Positions 12,301 to 23,883 of a stretch of DNA of 64,000 bases are shown one piece after another (the stretch's first letter is position 1; each line of letters starts with the position of its first letter). The stretch is from positions 1,061,501-1,125,500 of the forward strand of contig JBANDB010000019.1 in assembly GCA_037576215.1 (NCBI GenBank), read 5' to 3'. A program made the translations under genes and the position numbers. The DNA is from Armillaria gallica. Lineage: Eukaryota; Basidiomycota; Agaricomycetes; Agaricales; Physalacriaceae. The notes under the pieces were generated by a model. It was not told the DNA's origin, did no database searches, and saw only the letters and a program-made list of their open reading frames with translations.

Positions 12301-12833
12301 AATTGATACAGCCCTCAGTGTGATCAAAAGGCCATTTTCTCCATGTCCTTTTCATCTAATTGTAGCTGAATAAAACCTGATAGGGCGTCAAGACTTGACA
12401 ATACTTGTGACCCAGATAAAGCTGCCAATATATCAGTTTGCTGATGTATCAGGAATTTGTCCAGTATAGTGACTTTATTCAACTTTCAGTAGTCAATGCA
12501 AAACTGTGCCTTTCCGTTCTGTAAGCTATGACGATAGGTGCTCCCCATGGACTTCTTGACAGTTCAATGATGTCTTGCACGATCCAAGCGTCTATTTGCT
12601 TGTCAATTATCTCTCTCTTTGCTGGAGATGACGAGTACATCAGCAGACTTATGGGATTGGTGCCTTCTTCAGTTCGAATTCAGGCTTTCGCTGGGTGGTT
12701 CCCCAGTCATCCATCAAAACTGAAGGCTTTGGAATGTTTCTCCAGCATCTTCCAAGCAGCTTCTCATAAATGTTCTGGGAGTTCCCCTAATCAAGTAAAT
12801 CTCACATCTGCGAAGAAGGGTATATTGTCGGTA
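9358..12833 (-). pseudogene. chromovirus B pol: RT, RNase H, integrase, chromodomain
   Basis: Downstream of R copy 2 the frame carries the RT (WGAPIVIAY, then YIDDIVVF at 12180-12203) and RNase H with LYTDASDKVCGC near 11740-11775. The HHCC integrase zinc finger (CKTCDICQKTK) and integrase core follow, with DLIVDLP, LDRDPR and QTEVVNKTLE. A C-terminal chromodomain starts YEVESIVGHRRKGGRL and continues past a TAA at 9472-9474 with YLIQWNGYGPQFDTW. The natural end is probably the TGA at 9358-9360. There is one frameshift near 10740 and several stops (for example 9811, 10234, 11511). The RT start is disordered around 12250-12830. Chromodomains in this family are known to guide integration to silent chromatin, which fits the nest of dead elements here. 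Confidence 0.9.
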
Positions 12834-14604
12834 AAGAGACTCTGTGCACGCAGGCTAGAAATGCAACAGCGTCGAAGACACTGATCACACCCACACCCAA
12901 CACTACACACACAAACCCTCAAAGTTCTTGGGGGGATATTATGCGATAGAAGCAGATTGAAGCAATACAACTAAACTCTCAGAATATACAATACACACGT
13001 ATAGCAATAGCGCTCGTAGGATATCTAGATCTCTCTAAGTCCAAAGGCTTTTATAACAAGAGGGGCGACCAATGTCGCCGGGCCTCAAGGCAAGGTGTAC
13101 TACAATACACAACACGTCGCCACACACCAACAAAACCCTCAATAAGCCTCGCGCGACATGCACAGGTGACCACAAAGAACTTAAACACACCCTAAACACG
13201 ACTCAAAGCTTGCGCTCTAAGCAGAAACCCTTCACAAAATGTCCACTCAAGCCACAGGATTTGAACCCATGCGCCCAAGCTTCCAAACCGATCGTAGACC
13301 CACAGGGTTTGAACCTGTGCCAGCCCACAGAAACAATAACCAAATAAACCCCATCCAACAAGCCAAAGGGTTTGAACCTCTGCCGCTTGTGGAAATGAGA
13401 ACCCTCAAGCGCACACTGATCAGACAACAGGGTTTGAACCTGTGCTGCCTGTAGTGCCACGCGTTAACAGAAGGCCTCTGTACGAACACTAATCAGACCA
13501 AAGGGTTTGAACCTCTGCTGCCTGTAGTATCTTGCACACCAAATAAACCCTGTCCGACAAGCCAAAGGGTTTGAACCTCTGCCGCCTGTAGCACTGCACG
13601 TCACAAGAAACCCTCAAAACTCAAGAGCGCGTCCGCAATGACACAATATCTCTTATTCTCAGGGTAGAGCGCAGTCAACCAATCACTCAAACCGTACACA
13701 AGTCCCCCGCAAAGCTTTCTATGCCTCGCATGCTACTCAAGTCACTCAAATGTTATCAATAAAAGGTCTATTCTCTCGCTCGAAGCTACAAACTAATCCC
13801 GAAGCTAGAGCACTAAGCTGAGGGCTTTCACGCTCCAACAAGGGGGGTCCGAAAACTTGTACACTATTACTATACTACGGTATTTATACTATGCGCTCTA
13901 CATATTAATACAACCTTAAATAGTAACTCTTGGCTGGCGGAACTTCCTTTCCTGGGTCCCGTGCATGTTGCCATAATCACGCCATTGCTTGGCGCTTACT
14001 CAGAGCTCCGGCTCGGGGCCAGATCCTGGTCTCTCAGCTGCGCGACATCGGTTAGCCGCGCTATACATGCGTACTGACGTCGCCTAGTATCTCCTTGGAG
14101 TTGTGGCCTAGAGCGCAACTCGTCTTTATGGTAATAATATCTTCTAGTGATTTCCATGGTCTTCTAGGACCATTGGCTTTCAGTCTAGGCCTCACGCACA
14201 TCGGCCGAAGTCAGAGACATCGGTCTTACTTCAATTCTACACATTCTGAGGTCTAGAGCGCTAGCTCCTGGCATGGCAGTGCCTTGTGCATCATAGATCA
14301 AGGTTGTGCGAAGTATCAATTATCTCCTGAGCTTCACTGGTTCTATTCTTAGTGTGTGTCTTCTGTGCATTGTCAGCGTATTCAGTGTCAAGTGCTGGGG
14401 CTTTAGACTTAGCATGACCCTTCTGGTATCACTCTACAGTTAAGCCATGCGCTCCACCGAACATCACTCAAGGTATTGCATTGCCTGCACTTAGGACATC
14501 GCGCTCTAAGGTATATCTCATTTCCTCGGTATCTAGCTTTTATAAAATGTATGTATTAATACATTTCGCGAAATTACATGTGTGAACACTTTTCAAGTGT
14601 GTCA
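12834..14604. mobile_element. repeat R, copy 2 (1.77 kb), nested in chromovirus B
   Basis: The better preserved copy of R lies inside the B polyprotein between protease and RT. TCGG directly precedes it (12827-12830 with a short offset) and TCGG directly follows it at 14605-14608. This suggests a 4- or 5-bp target duplication. Removing R and one repeat restores a plausible reading PDPTIYPSSQM that fits this part of related polyproteins. The ends are AAAGAGACTC and GTGTGTCA. There is no terminal inverted repeat and no long ORF. It could be a solo LTR of an unusual family or a non-autonomous pol III-related element. I cannot decide between these. Confidence 0.75.
13257..13577 (+). repeat. array of six B-box-like repeats in R copy 2
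   Basis: GGTTTGAACC-type motifs stand at 13257-13268, 13305-13315, 13368-13378, 13430-13440, 13503-13513 and 13567-13577, that is every 55 to 73 bp. Each is embedded in a similar longer unit ending CTCTGCCGCCTGTAG. The motif resembles the TFIIIC-bound B box (GGTTCGANTCC) with its CpG lost. No A box at tRNA distance was found, so these are not tRNA genes. They may be tRNA-derived or may act like extra TFIIIC sites. Confidence 0.6.
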
Positions 14605-15880
14605 TCGGGTCTGGCATACTGGCTGTCTTTGGTCCATAATCTTCTTCTTCATCTCTGTTTTCAGCTTTATCCGTGTCGGCTAAAGATGGAATCAGAGACA
14701 TGGTCTTACTCATCTCTCCTTTGATAATGGGGTCCCGTACGTTATCAAAGTATTCATGTGCCCTACTCAATGATCCAATGATATCTCCTCTTCGGATAAA
14801 CCTGGGTGAGTCAGTGGGGTTGATCACTGGGACTTCTGGTTTGGCAGTGTTTAGGATCACATTTGGCGCTGCAAAGTAAGAAGTGGAAGAGTTTGGAATC
14901 AAGTTACATTCTACCACCCAATCGTTGTTATCCATGAACAGATTCTCTACCTCTATTTGCTTAGTGGATTGTGCTGGGATCCAAGTGTCATGCTTAGCTC
15001 TCACCCAGAGTGCTTCTTTCTCCATAAGACTAAGGTGATGCCTCCTTCGGTTCTTTTCTCGCCAATGATTTTTTGCCTTAACAAAACTTTGAATAGCATG
15101 CACACTGGCCTGCATCCTATTGAAGTCATTGGTCTTGTTGATGTTTACTGCTTTCACTCAGTATTGCAGATTGTCCCCATAAATTATGTGAGTTCCTTCC
15201 ATTGTACTTTGTTTAATAGTCAATTCGTAATTCACCTGGTAATCTTCACCCAGTAGTATGGGCACCAACATATTAGGGACCAAGTAAGCTTCAACTTCTG
15301 TTTCTATTATCTCATCCTTCTCTGACATAGTGAAGATGGGCATCGTGACATACCCCTTGATCTTGGATTCTTTATCCGTAAGTTGCCAGAGCTTCATTTT
15401 TGTACCTGTTTTGATGGCCAGTGGATTTTTGAGGGTTTGATAGTATTCTAATGACAACAAGCTGACGTCCGCTCCTGAGTCATGTCTTAGGTATGATGGA
15501 GAGTTAGTAATATTCCTGATCCATCCTTCGGCTGCCAGTACTGATATACCAATAGCAGAGGTTCCTTTCATGACATTGCGCTTGTGAGATAAGCGCTTAG
15601 GTTTGACCTTTGTGAGGTCTATTTCTGGCCATGATCCTCTTTCCCATACAGGAGTTTCGAGTCCCGCTTCTGAACTTACTACTGGGGTTTGTTTGATTTT
15701 ATTCACCTCCCGCCTTGTAGATGGATTGGAAATATTGAGATCCGAGGGTTCAGACTTGGACTGTATCTGATTTGAATGGATCTCATCCATCAGTACTTGG
15801 TAAGCAATGTGATATGCATCTTCTGGATGTGATTCTTCGCTAACTTGTAATGATGCTATTAGAGCTGTCTTTCTCTTTAG
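14605..15880 (-). pseudogene. chromovirus B retropepsin and linker region
   Basis: Open frame 15790-15158, then after one stop 15157-14605, in the same frame as gag. The aspartic protease active site is HDSGADVSLLS (Asp codon at 15479-15481). It is followed by YLVPNMLVPILLGEDY, a good match to the flap and C-terminal part of Ty3/Gypsy retropepsins. The downstream linker ends EDYGPKTASMPDP, directly at the R copy 2 boundary. In related polyproteins this linker leads straight into the RT, which is found on the other side of R. Confidence 0.85.
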
Positions 15881-18466
15881 TCATTCGAGATAGGCCTCCC
15901 AATGGTGGCACTCCTTGTCCCAATGTTTGGGACTGCTGCATGCCTTACATGGTGAGGGGGGTAGTTTCACTAATTTCATTTCTTTGTGACTAATACGGAA
16001 GTAGTATTGCTTGGGAGGAGGTCGTTGTCTTGTCTTAAGAACCTGGTAAGCTGACTTCAGTAGATCTTCCGAGTATTCTTGTGCTTCTCCTAACTCTATG
16101 TAGGATTCCCTGAGTGTTGGATCACTTTCTAATTGGCTTCCTTCTGTTCCCATTCCTGAGGCCAAATTTACTGTGTGTGGAGTCATGAAACAGGGTTGTT
16201 GCGGAGGTTCGATGCCTATAGATCTGAGTGCAGTAATTAAATCCGATGTCAGTATCCAAGTAATGCCATGATCAGTTTTAGCAGCCGCTATCAATGCTTT
16301 ACTGTGCTCTATAACTCGGGCTAGGAGTTGTTTCAAACTCTCAATGGTAGACATATTCAGGATGGGTCTCCAGGCTATAGGAGCCTTCCTCATTATAATA
16401 TTGATTTCTTGTAATCCTCCATCGTTTATTTGAGTTAGCATTCAAGTGTAAATAGTTCTTTGAGTGATGAAAGCTTGAGGAGACTCGTTTTTATAGCCTC
16501 TTTGTCTGAATTGTTGTGCTTCAAAGACATCATTCATGAGAATCTGCCACTGGTCCCCAAGGAAGTCCTCCTTAATTACATTTATGAAGTTCATAACATC
16601 CCTTCTCATAAATTCTTGGTCGTCTTCCAGGAGTGTTGAAAACCACGAATATACTTCTGAGTCTTCTTTGAGTCCTCTCCACAGCCATTGGCCTACGTAT
16701 TCCCTCATTTGTCCTCCCAAACCAACTAAATGCTTGACTTTCCAAAAATAGGGTATCGCTGTATAAGGGTTGCCATCCCACGTTGGTAAGTGTTGGGGTT
16801 TGATTTCCCCTTTGATTATCGGTTGAGACGGATCGGACTGATTTCAATTGCCTCCTCAATTACTGTCTCCACCACCGCCTGGGGGACCAGGAGGCCCAGG
16901 AGGACCAGGTGATCCTTTATCTCCCCTTCTTCCATGGGGACCTGTTTGCCCTTGTTCACCTCTCTCACCTCTTATTCCTCTAGGCCCTGGTTCACCTCTC
17001 AGTCCAGGTTCACCTCTTTGACCTCGACATCCTCGATTATCGTCGTTGTCTTCATTGTCTGAGCCTGAATTTGAAGGACTGGGAGGAGGAGGAGGGCTCT
17101 GAGGCAGAGGACGAATCGGAGAAGATGTTTCAAAGAGAACTCCGAGGCTCGTTTGGCTCTGATGGCTGCTGCAACGACTCCGATCATTGTCATTCTCAGA
17201 TCCTGAAGGGGGATCTGGATCTGGATCTGGGTCTGCAGGATTCGACTGAGCCGATCTTCTTGTGCTTGGCGTGGATGGAACAGGACTAATGTGTGCTGAA
17301 GGGTACTCATATGGTGCATGGCTCTTGCCTTTATCCTCATAAAGCTTTGACTCGCTCTCTTTGAGTTCTTCTTGGCTCTGCAAGATGTCCATCACTTCTT
17401 GTACTTCCTTCGTCGTTTTGCCTTCTTCTAGTATCGACAGGACTGGGTTTGCCGCGTGCGTTCATTGCAGAAAGTTTGTGCTGATGCTCTGTCCGAAGTT
17501 GTACATGGAATAGACTGGTCTGACTGTCGATGGGATTTCAAAGAACGAACCCATTGGGCTCTTGAAAGGAGTTCTAATATTCATAGAAATTGTTGGTGGC
17601 AAGGGAGTGCTTTTAGGTATAGAGGTTCTCCTTCCGAAGTTGAATGTGTTGGTGAATGCTGGGGTCTCTACTTTGTGCTTCGTTAATTCTAATGCTTGTT
17701 CATGTTGTACCTTGGGCTTGACTGGTCTTTTGGGGTAGGAACTGAAAGCTAGTCTCAGGGATTTATTTGGGGGTACGATGCGTTCCCAGTGTTCCTCTCC
17801 TTCTGCTAATAATTCTGCACCTTGTTCCTCCAGGATGGTTCTATGAGAGGGTATTATTTGAAGTGAGCATCTTATCCTGTTTGCTGGGTCTTTGATTTCT
17901 TCTAGCTGCTCATACAATCCGGCATCTGTAGATGTAGGCAATTGAGGCCATTCCCCCATGTGATACTGGTCAGCATATTTGAAGAGAAAGTGGTCTCCAC
18001 GTTCTAGCCATTTCCTTAATCCTGTCCAGGCCATGTAAAGTAGGTGAACATTATTTGTTCTGTGCAGCACATTCATGAACATTTGTTTAGGGTCTACTTG
18101 AAAGATCACCTCTCTTTCTGATAGTAGAGATGCAGCTGAGAGGAGTGCTGATTGGAGTCCCATGATCATAGAGACTACTGCTTCAACTAACAGTGGCTGT
18201 AGGGAGTAGCGAAGTTTATCGGAGAATCGGTCAAATCCTAAGTCTAGGACGTCGTCAGAAGTGAGGTCGAAGTTGCTGTAGTATTGTACTCTGTAACAAG
18301 TAGAATGTTCATCTTCATTTTGTTCTGCACTGTATTCCTCTAAGATCCGTGACATGGGGGAATGGATATAACCCATTTCCATACCAGTACGGGTTAGCAG
18401 GTTAATGACCGTAGTTGAAGGCATTGATTGCTGGGGTTGTGAAGGTCCTGGTTCTGATGAACTCAT
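15881..18466 (-). pseudogene. chromovirus B gag with collagen-like tract and zinc knuckle
   Basis: Frames 18466-17462, 17395-16856, 16720-16442 and 16441-15881 are one phase broken by single stops, about 860 codons in all. The N-terminal third has no recognised domain. A Pro/Asp/Ser-rich linker (DPDPDPDPP) follows. Next comes a run of 18 Gly-X-Y triplets at 16871-17032, ending GPPGPPGPPGG. After it lies a capsid-like part (LPTWDGNPYTAI, WLWRGLKEDSEVYSWF), and a CCHC knuckle CKACSSPKHWDKEC is found at 15908-15949. The start ATG at 18466 lies 36 bases downstream of the primer binding site. Capsid plus knuckle identify Gag. The collagen-like tract is unusual. Confidence 0.87.
16871..17032 (-). 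other. collagen-like Gly-X-Y tract in Gag
   Basis: Eighteen consecutive Gly-X-Y triplets are encoded without interruption: charged ones first (GEP, GER, GDK), then GPP repeated at the end. Such tracts can form triple helices if Pro-rich and trimeric. Here it lies between a Pro/Ser-rich linker and the capsid-like region. It is intact although the surrounding gene has stops. Confidence 0.85.
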
Positions 18467-18501
18467 GATATTTAATCGGTCAAGATAAGAGTGTTCCCAA
18501 T

Positions 18502-18511
18502 GTGTCCACCA
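18502..18511 (-). other. primer binding site of chromovirus B
   Basis: One base inside the 5' LTR, the minus strand reads TGGTGGACAC. TGG is complementary to a tRNA CCA end. The exact tRNA cannot be named without a host tRNA set. Confidence 0.6.
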
Positions 18512-18512
18512 A

Positions 18513-18956
18513 TGTAAAGCTTCACGGACATCTTAGTTGTGTTGCTTTAAGTTCTGGTCAATACTCTTAGTGATTCTCAATGGATTGAGGCGTTGAACAT
18601 CATTGGTGTGTCATTGTTAAGGCTTATAGTGATGAGGGCACTTGTTCTAAGGCATACGAGTCGATGAGAAGGCTTGAAGATGGCTGAGTTGATTACTTTG
18701 ATCCAAGTCACACCCCCTCTGGCCTGACACAGGTCCAATCTTAAGGTCACACTTTATGGGCAGGAAAGAAATCGTATCTATCTTTGTACAGTTACTGCCT
18801 TTATATACTAAAGCTAACATACAATTGTGAGTCATAATGGCATCCATCTGAGTCATGAATAGTCGTAGTAGTCATACCTAGTCGCAGTGAGTCACTAGTC
18901 TGTTGTGAGTCATTCGAATTAAAATACCAAGGTCCAAATGGTATTTACCGTTTCCA
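18513..18956 (-). repeat. chromovirus B 5' LTR
   Basis: 444 bp, TG...CA ends, same length as the 3' LTR at 5646-6089. It carries the promoter for gag on the minus strand. A TATATAC motif lies inside it at the same place as in the other LTR. Confidence 0.93.
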
Positions 18957-18961
18957 CATAG
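18957..18961. repeat. target site duplication CATAG (right)
   Basis: Matches 5641-5645 exactly and marks the right junction of chromovirus B with the A1 LTR. Confidence 0.9.
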
Positions 18962-19463
18962 CTAGAGGGTGTACCTAATATTGTGAGTTGAAACAATAGC
19001 AATAAATGTATGGAGACTGCAAGAAACTGGTAGAAATCAGGGTAACTGAGGTGCTGAGTGGGGTGTTGTGGCAATAGATGCACGGCAACTCCAAACAATG
19101 ATAAAGATGAGGGTGATCCTATGGAGCTGAACTGGGCTTACATGGAGGCAATACTGAACTGGGCAATGAAAATGATGGCGATGTAGAAGGTGAAAGCAAT
19201 GAAACAATCCTATGTGGTGAAAGTGAAGCGATGTTGTGGCATTAAAAGACAAAAGCAAGTTATTGATGCAAGATTTTGTGTATTGGTGCAACCAACAACG
19301 TTTAAAGAGTAAAGCAAGCGGTGGGGAATAACTTGGAGTAACTGTAGCTGACTGGTAATGCTGTAGCCTCGTCAACTGGGTAAGAACTAGCTCTAAAAGT
19401 GCGGTTTCTACCTAGTTTTTATACTACAAGTATGACTTTATAAATAGAATATTCTTTGGAGCC
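18962..19463 (-). repeat. element A1 5' LTR, outer half
   Basis: Continuation of the LTR broken at 5640. It ends with TTTTTATACTACAAGTA..TTTATAAAT, also present at the end of the A2 LTR near 22995-23022. The outermost boundary, near TTTGGAGCC at 19456-19463, is approximate. Confidence 0.6.
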
Positions 19464-19912
19464 TTAGCAAGGCTGTAAGTCCTTTGCTTTTGTAATAGCC
19501 ATAGTAAACATATGGTATCTGTGGTTCTAAAGTAACAGCAAGTCTTCGATGTTGCCGTGTATGGATGCGAACTATGTGGTTTTATTAAGCAATGAGCAGA
19601 TCATGAGGTGCTGTTTAGCTGCCGATTATTGAGCTGCAGTTGCTGTGCTGAGGTGTACACTTGTGGCAACAATAATTTGAGGTCTTGGCACTGTAACAGC
19701 CTTAGTAAACACGGTATGTAGTTGCTGTGGCTGTAATTATTGTAGCTGGAAGGGTATTTGCATCAATCACGTCATTTCATTAAATGATTGATGGGCACAT
19801 CAACCAGATGCTTCTGAGTGATGTAGCAACTCCATTTTAGGATGATTGTCAATCAAAGGTGCCTTGCCATGATGGGATACAGTAATTGTGATGCGAGGTG
19901 AGCTGGGAAGGA
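19464..19912. repeat. repeat X, copy 1
   Basis: Direct repeat of about 28757-29245, roughly 450-490 bp, aligned throughout with many transitions. Shared anchors include GCTTCTGAGTGATG and AAAGGTGCCTTGCCATGATG. The two copies flank a 9-kb block holding the A2 element and the MULE. They could be LTRs of a decayed element or dispersed fragments. I see no coding sequence. Confidence 0.6.
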
Positions 19913-20149
19913 TAACGGAGTGTTGAAGGAGTATAGATGTCATGGTTTTAGGATTGTATCTGTGTGTTTGTGGCTTATACTGCAAAAATCCGTGGTATTA
20001 TCGTGTGTTGGCAGTATTATCAAGTGTGTGAGGATTATAATGGTGTTGTTTCAAAGATATTGGGTGATGGATGGGTAAATCTGCAAATTCTGAGTGTACA
20101 GAGCCTGGAGGCTCATCAATGGGCAAAGAACATTGTCAGCTAAGATGTG

Positions 20150-21780
20150 GAATTGGCTCAACAATAGCGTTCATCATATGATTGACGATGCTGGTCTGGC
20201 CTGGATTTTGACGGTGCCATTCCTCAATGCCATCTTTGAGCCAAGTGCCTTGTAGACCTCTAGAGACCCAGGTGCCAGTAGACAGGACAATTTCCCATCT
20301 ATATTGCACCTGCAATTCCCTTCCTTAATCATCTCTTTGACTTTGAGACACTCTCAAATGAAGTGACCGATTTCACCACAGAAACTGCAGTTTTGGCCAG
20401 TGGCCATATTGACATAGCTACTCTGCTGTGGAGGACCAGATGGAAACAATCTCTGCTGAGCTTTCTGGAATTGATCATTTGAGTTTAACTGCAATAATGT
20501 CTCTCCAAGTTTAATGAGCTGGTTAATATGCTCCATTTTAACCTGTGGTTCCACAGGCTCCTCTTTATCGCAAACGGTAGGCTGAGGTTGTGGAACTGGG
20601 ACAGGATACAGTATCTCAGAGGGTCTAGCTGGAGCAGTGTCATGGAAACTATGGGTGGGCATGCTGCTAAGTGTACTTTAACCCTTATTTCTGCCATGTA
20701 GAATGAACTGAGTGGCTGCATAAATGTCCCTGAGGTCGTAAGGACCTGCTTGATGGTGGTCTGGTAATTTGATCTGGAGTCAATGGGCAATGGTGTCCCA
20801 AACATGGTTAGGAAAACCTTTACTGAACATATTGCCAGTCTTGTGGTCCAATAAATGATTATTGGTGACTAGATGCTTTACTTTGGGATAGAACTCCCAG
20901 TAAAATGATCCTAGGTCTGCTCGATTATCAACCTCTCGTGCATATTTTCCAATAATGCACTCAAGGTCATGTCTCTCATATTTATGAGTGGTGCTTATGT
21001 CAGGATACTGAGCAACAATGGCATCCTGGAAATTTTTGTAGATTTTGCTGGTGTCACTATATTCAGGCAAGCTTTCCCAAAACTCAGAAATGACAAGACC
21101 AGGATAGTAGATAAAACACTTCTTCCTTTCTGCATCATCCATGATATGATGCTGAGTAAAGAGGGCCTTCAATATCACTGATATAATGTGTTAATTCACA
21201 TCCAGGACTGAGTTCTTCAATGATATTTAGAGTGCTCTTCTTCTTTCTGAAAGGCATAGTTGCTGCCATGACTGTTGGTTGTACAGGTGGTTGAACTGGG
21301 GGCTGAACAGGTGGTTGTCCACCTGGTTGCACTACAGGTTTTGGTTGTTGATTCAGGTTGACAGGTAGTAAAATGGAAAAAATGGGAAAATAAAAGGTAG
21401 ATGCCTCTGTTGGTGGATTGAAGAGAATACTTTGTTTGAAAGATTCATCCTTGATATCAAAGTTTATAGTGGTAGCAGTATCTGGTAATAATTTGTTGCT
21501 AGATTCGATGGATTCTACATGGTAGCCTCAAAAAGTGTGTCCGGAATAAGGTGTTCCTGGAGCTGTGCCATAGTTTGAACCAAAGAGTTCAGCAGTTACT
21601 TCTGTTTCTTTGGTGTCTTCTGGTTCTGAAAATGACAAGTTCTCTCTGTTAGAGATGTCTAGTTCCTCAGGGAACAGGGATGTGGGAGATTTAATGAAAG
21701 ACCCAGGAATGGTACTATGAGGGGATGCTGGTAATGAGGTTTCTGTAGCAATAGTCAAAGATGATGCTAAATGGGCTGTA
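20150..21780 (-). pseudogene. family A copy A2, gag remnant
   Basis: Minus-strand gag: an N-terminal Ser/Glu-rich part (21758-21528), a Pro/Val/Gln repeat region PPVQPPVQPPVQP near 21275-21320, then the capsid-like segment 21178-20780 (KCFIYYPGLVISEFWESLPE, FYWEFYPKVKHLV). The C-terminal region 20662-20354 ends in the CCHC knuckle CSFCGEIGHFI-x-EC, whose Arg codon appears to have become a stop. A frameshift lies near 21150-21180. After the knuckle, coding similarity fades by about 20150 and there is no pol, so A2 is truncated. Its LTR lies directly upstream at 22007. Confidence 0.8.
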
Positions 21781-22006
21781 GATTCTTGTAACTGAAGATG
21801 TGCAGAGGTATTTCAAAGTCCTCTGCCCAGGACTGGGACGTAAGGTGTTTTACGTTCAAATTTTCATGAAATGGTGAAGGATTTGGGTTCACAGCAAGTA
21901 TGAGCTCACTACGAAGGGCAAATTTAAAGGTGATAAGCATGTATAAATGCGATCAAAGAATCAATTTGGGATGTGAACTAATCCCCCTCATGGTAGGCTC
22001 CAGAAA

Positions 22007-23050
22007 TGATGAGCCTAGACTTCCATGGCAATGGCAACACCTACTCAGAATGAGCTGGGACAAGTTAACATAGTAGCATGGAAATCAAGGTGATCATGTG
22101 TGTGAGTGAGTTTGGGGCATCTCTGTGCAGTAAATCAATAACCTCTATATGCAAGTATACACTGCAACTCTAAGTCAGCGAAGTAGTACTGCTTGGTAGT
22201 CGAGTTCTAGATGTTCTGGCTGTAAGCCAGTAAGGATCTCTCAGAATGAGAGAGGACAGAAATGGGTATGATCTGAATACCACGAATCCGTATGAGAAAA
22301 TATGAGATGAGACTAGAAAATGTTGCTAGATGGTAATCCTAGTGGGGTAAACAATGGAAGATAGACTAAATGGTCGGCAATAGACTAGAAGTGAGTGAGG
22401 TGATGAGAAAATGTGAGACTACAAAAATTGGCAGTGATACTAATCCTATACAATGCAATGGTGCTGAAGTTGATGTTGAAACTGGTCTGGTACTGAAACA
22501 GTCCTATCCTATGTCAAAACTAACCTTCAAGTCCACTCAAGGGACTGATACTCTACAAAGACTTGCTGAAACTGGTCCTATACTGATCCTAAGTCTGCTT
22601 GGAGACTACCCAAGTGGGTGACAATAATGGTGGTGAAAGAGAAAACATGAAAACTCCAATGGTGCAAAAGTGAAATGATGATGGCCTAATAAAAGATAAA
22701 GTGGGTGAGGTATGGTGTGGTGATCATGTATTGGCACAATATGAGCATGTACCAATAGTGTTAAGAGCAAAGAGCAAGGGTCAAAGAACTCTTCACAGTT
22801 AAAAACCATGGAATAACTCTGGTGAGTTTACAAGTTGACATGCAATTGAGAATATGCTGGGGTAAATAGTATATTGCCATAGAACAGTGAATAAACATGG
22901 TTTACTGGTGATAGACTAGTGCATGACAGTAATTGACATAGACTGTGGTCAACTGGAGATGAACTAACTCTAAACGATGTTTTCTAGCTAGCTTTTATAC
23001 TACAAGTACAGATTTATAAATGGCTGTATCTATTTGGCTCCCCCAGGAGC
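22007..23050 (-). repeat. family A copy A2, 5' LTR
   Basis: Starts TGATGAGCCTAGACTTCC, as in A1 at 5111, and extends about 1.04 kb to a TTTATACTACAAGTA..TTATAAAT block near its outer end. The right limit is approximate. It borders the C-terminal end of the MULE unit. Confidence 0.6.
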
Positions 23051-23255
23051 ACCATTACAAATCACCTGCCCCACCAGGGAGTTCAGGGTACCAAGGTGCC
23101 CTTGTGGTTTAGCTATATCTATCAGGTAGGCCATCAACTTTTGTACTAGATCATAGGTCAGAACAGTCTTTCGGCATGATCCATTGCTTAATGAGTTGGT
23201 ACATAACAGAACATTGTTGTGACAATTGTGCTACAATGGATCTTGGTAATTAAGG

Positions 23256-23564
23256 CTACTTACCTCTTCCACAAGTTGTAGCATAATGACCTCTTCCTCC
23301 ACATTTATGACATTTATGCTGACCAGGTCCATCCCCTCCAAGTCTATGTTCATTGCCATCAGGGTCATTGAGTCGAATATGCTTCAAGGAAGGTTGATCT
23401 TTGTGAGCTGCAGTAAGTCTAGCCTTTCTAGGCCAGCCTTTTGCATGGACAGGCCAAGGGGGTAAGATTGTTAGACCAGCCTCTGCATTGTGATGCACCC
23501 TAGTAATGTATGGTGCTATCAGATCACTACATCTATGAGTATAAAATATTGAAGATGCACTCAA
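23256..23564 (-). pseudogene. MULE C-terminal CCHC zinc knuckle
   Basis: A 102-codon open stretch ends KCHKCGGRGHYATTCGRGK. The knuckle is C-X2-C-X4-H-X4-C at 23271-23312. In MULE transposases such a knuckle often follows the SWIM domain. Between it and the SWIM domain (23565-23883) the frame is lost. Confidence 0.6.
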
Positions 23565-23883
23565 GCTCTTCCAGATCTTGCTTTAGCTTTGACAGATCCT
23601 CTTCAGTCTGTACATGTCAGAGAAGATCCTTAAACTTGGCTACAGCTTGTTGGTAAATGAGCTTTGGAGGAAGAGTGTGAGTTATGGGAGGTGGTGTTAC
23701 ATGGTGATCATAAAAGAGGGGAAGTGCTGAGGGAATGATTGGATCAACAGACAGTGAGCTATCCAGTGCGACCTTTTCTATGGTGACAGGTGATAGCTTA
23801 GTGATATCAAGGTCACAGTTTGCAAGCCATCTTGTGCATTATGAGCAGGTGTATTCAAAATTGAAACTGATAGAGAAATACCT

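Larger units (their letters stand above)
5646..18956 (-). mobile_element. chromovirus B: Ty3/Gypsy LTR retrotransposon, complete ends
   Basis: Two LTRs of 444 bp each (5646-6089 and 18513-18956) begin TGTAAAGC and end GTTTCCA. They are flanked by a perfect 5-bp target duplication, CATAG, at 5641-5645 and 18957-18961. Between them, on the minus strand, lie gag, protease, RT, RNase H, integrase with chromodomain, and then an extra reading frame. A primer binding site adjoins the 5' LTR and a G-rich purine tract adjoins the 3' LTR. Removing the nested repeat R copy 2 leaves about 11.5 kb, long for this class because of the extra frame. The element is inserted in the LTR of element A1. All coding parts carry stops, so it is no longer autonomous. 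Confidence 0.92.

Noticed and set aside
13239..13454. Protein with repeated GFEP motif
   Set aside because: The repeats come from the B-box-like DNA array, the frame is short, and other frames are equally open. A non-coding origin is more likely.
441..14604. The two R copies as LTRs of one 14-kb element
   Set aside because: Each copy sits inside a different retrotransposon, with coding sequence broken on both sides, and copy 2 has its own short target duplication. The outer flanks show no shared duplication.
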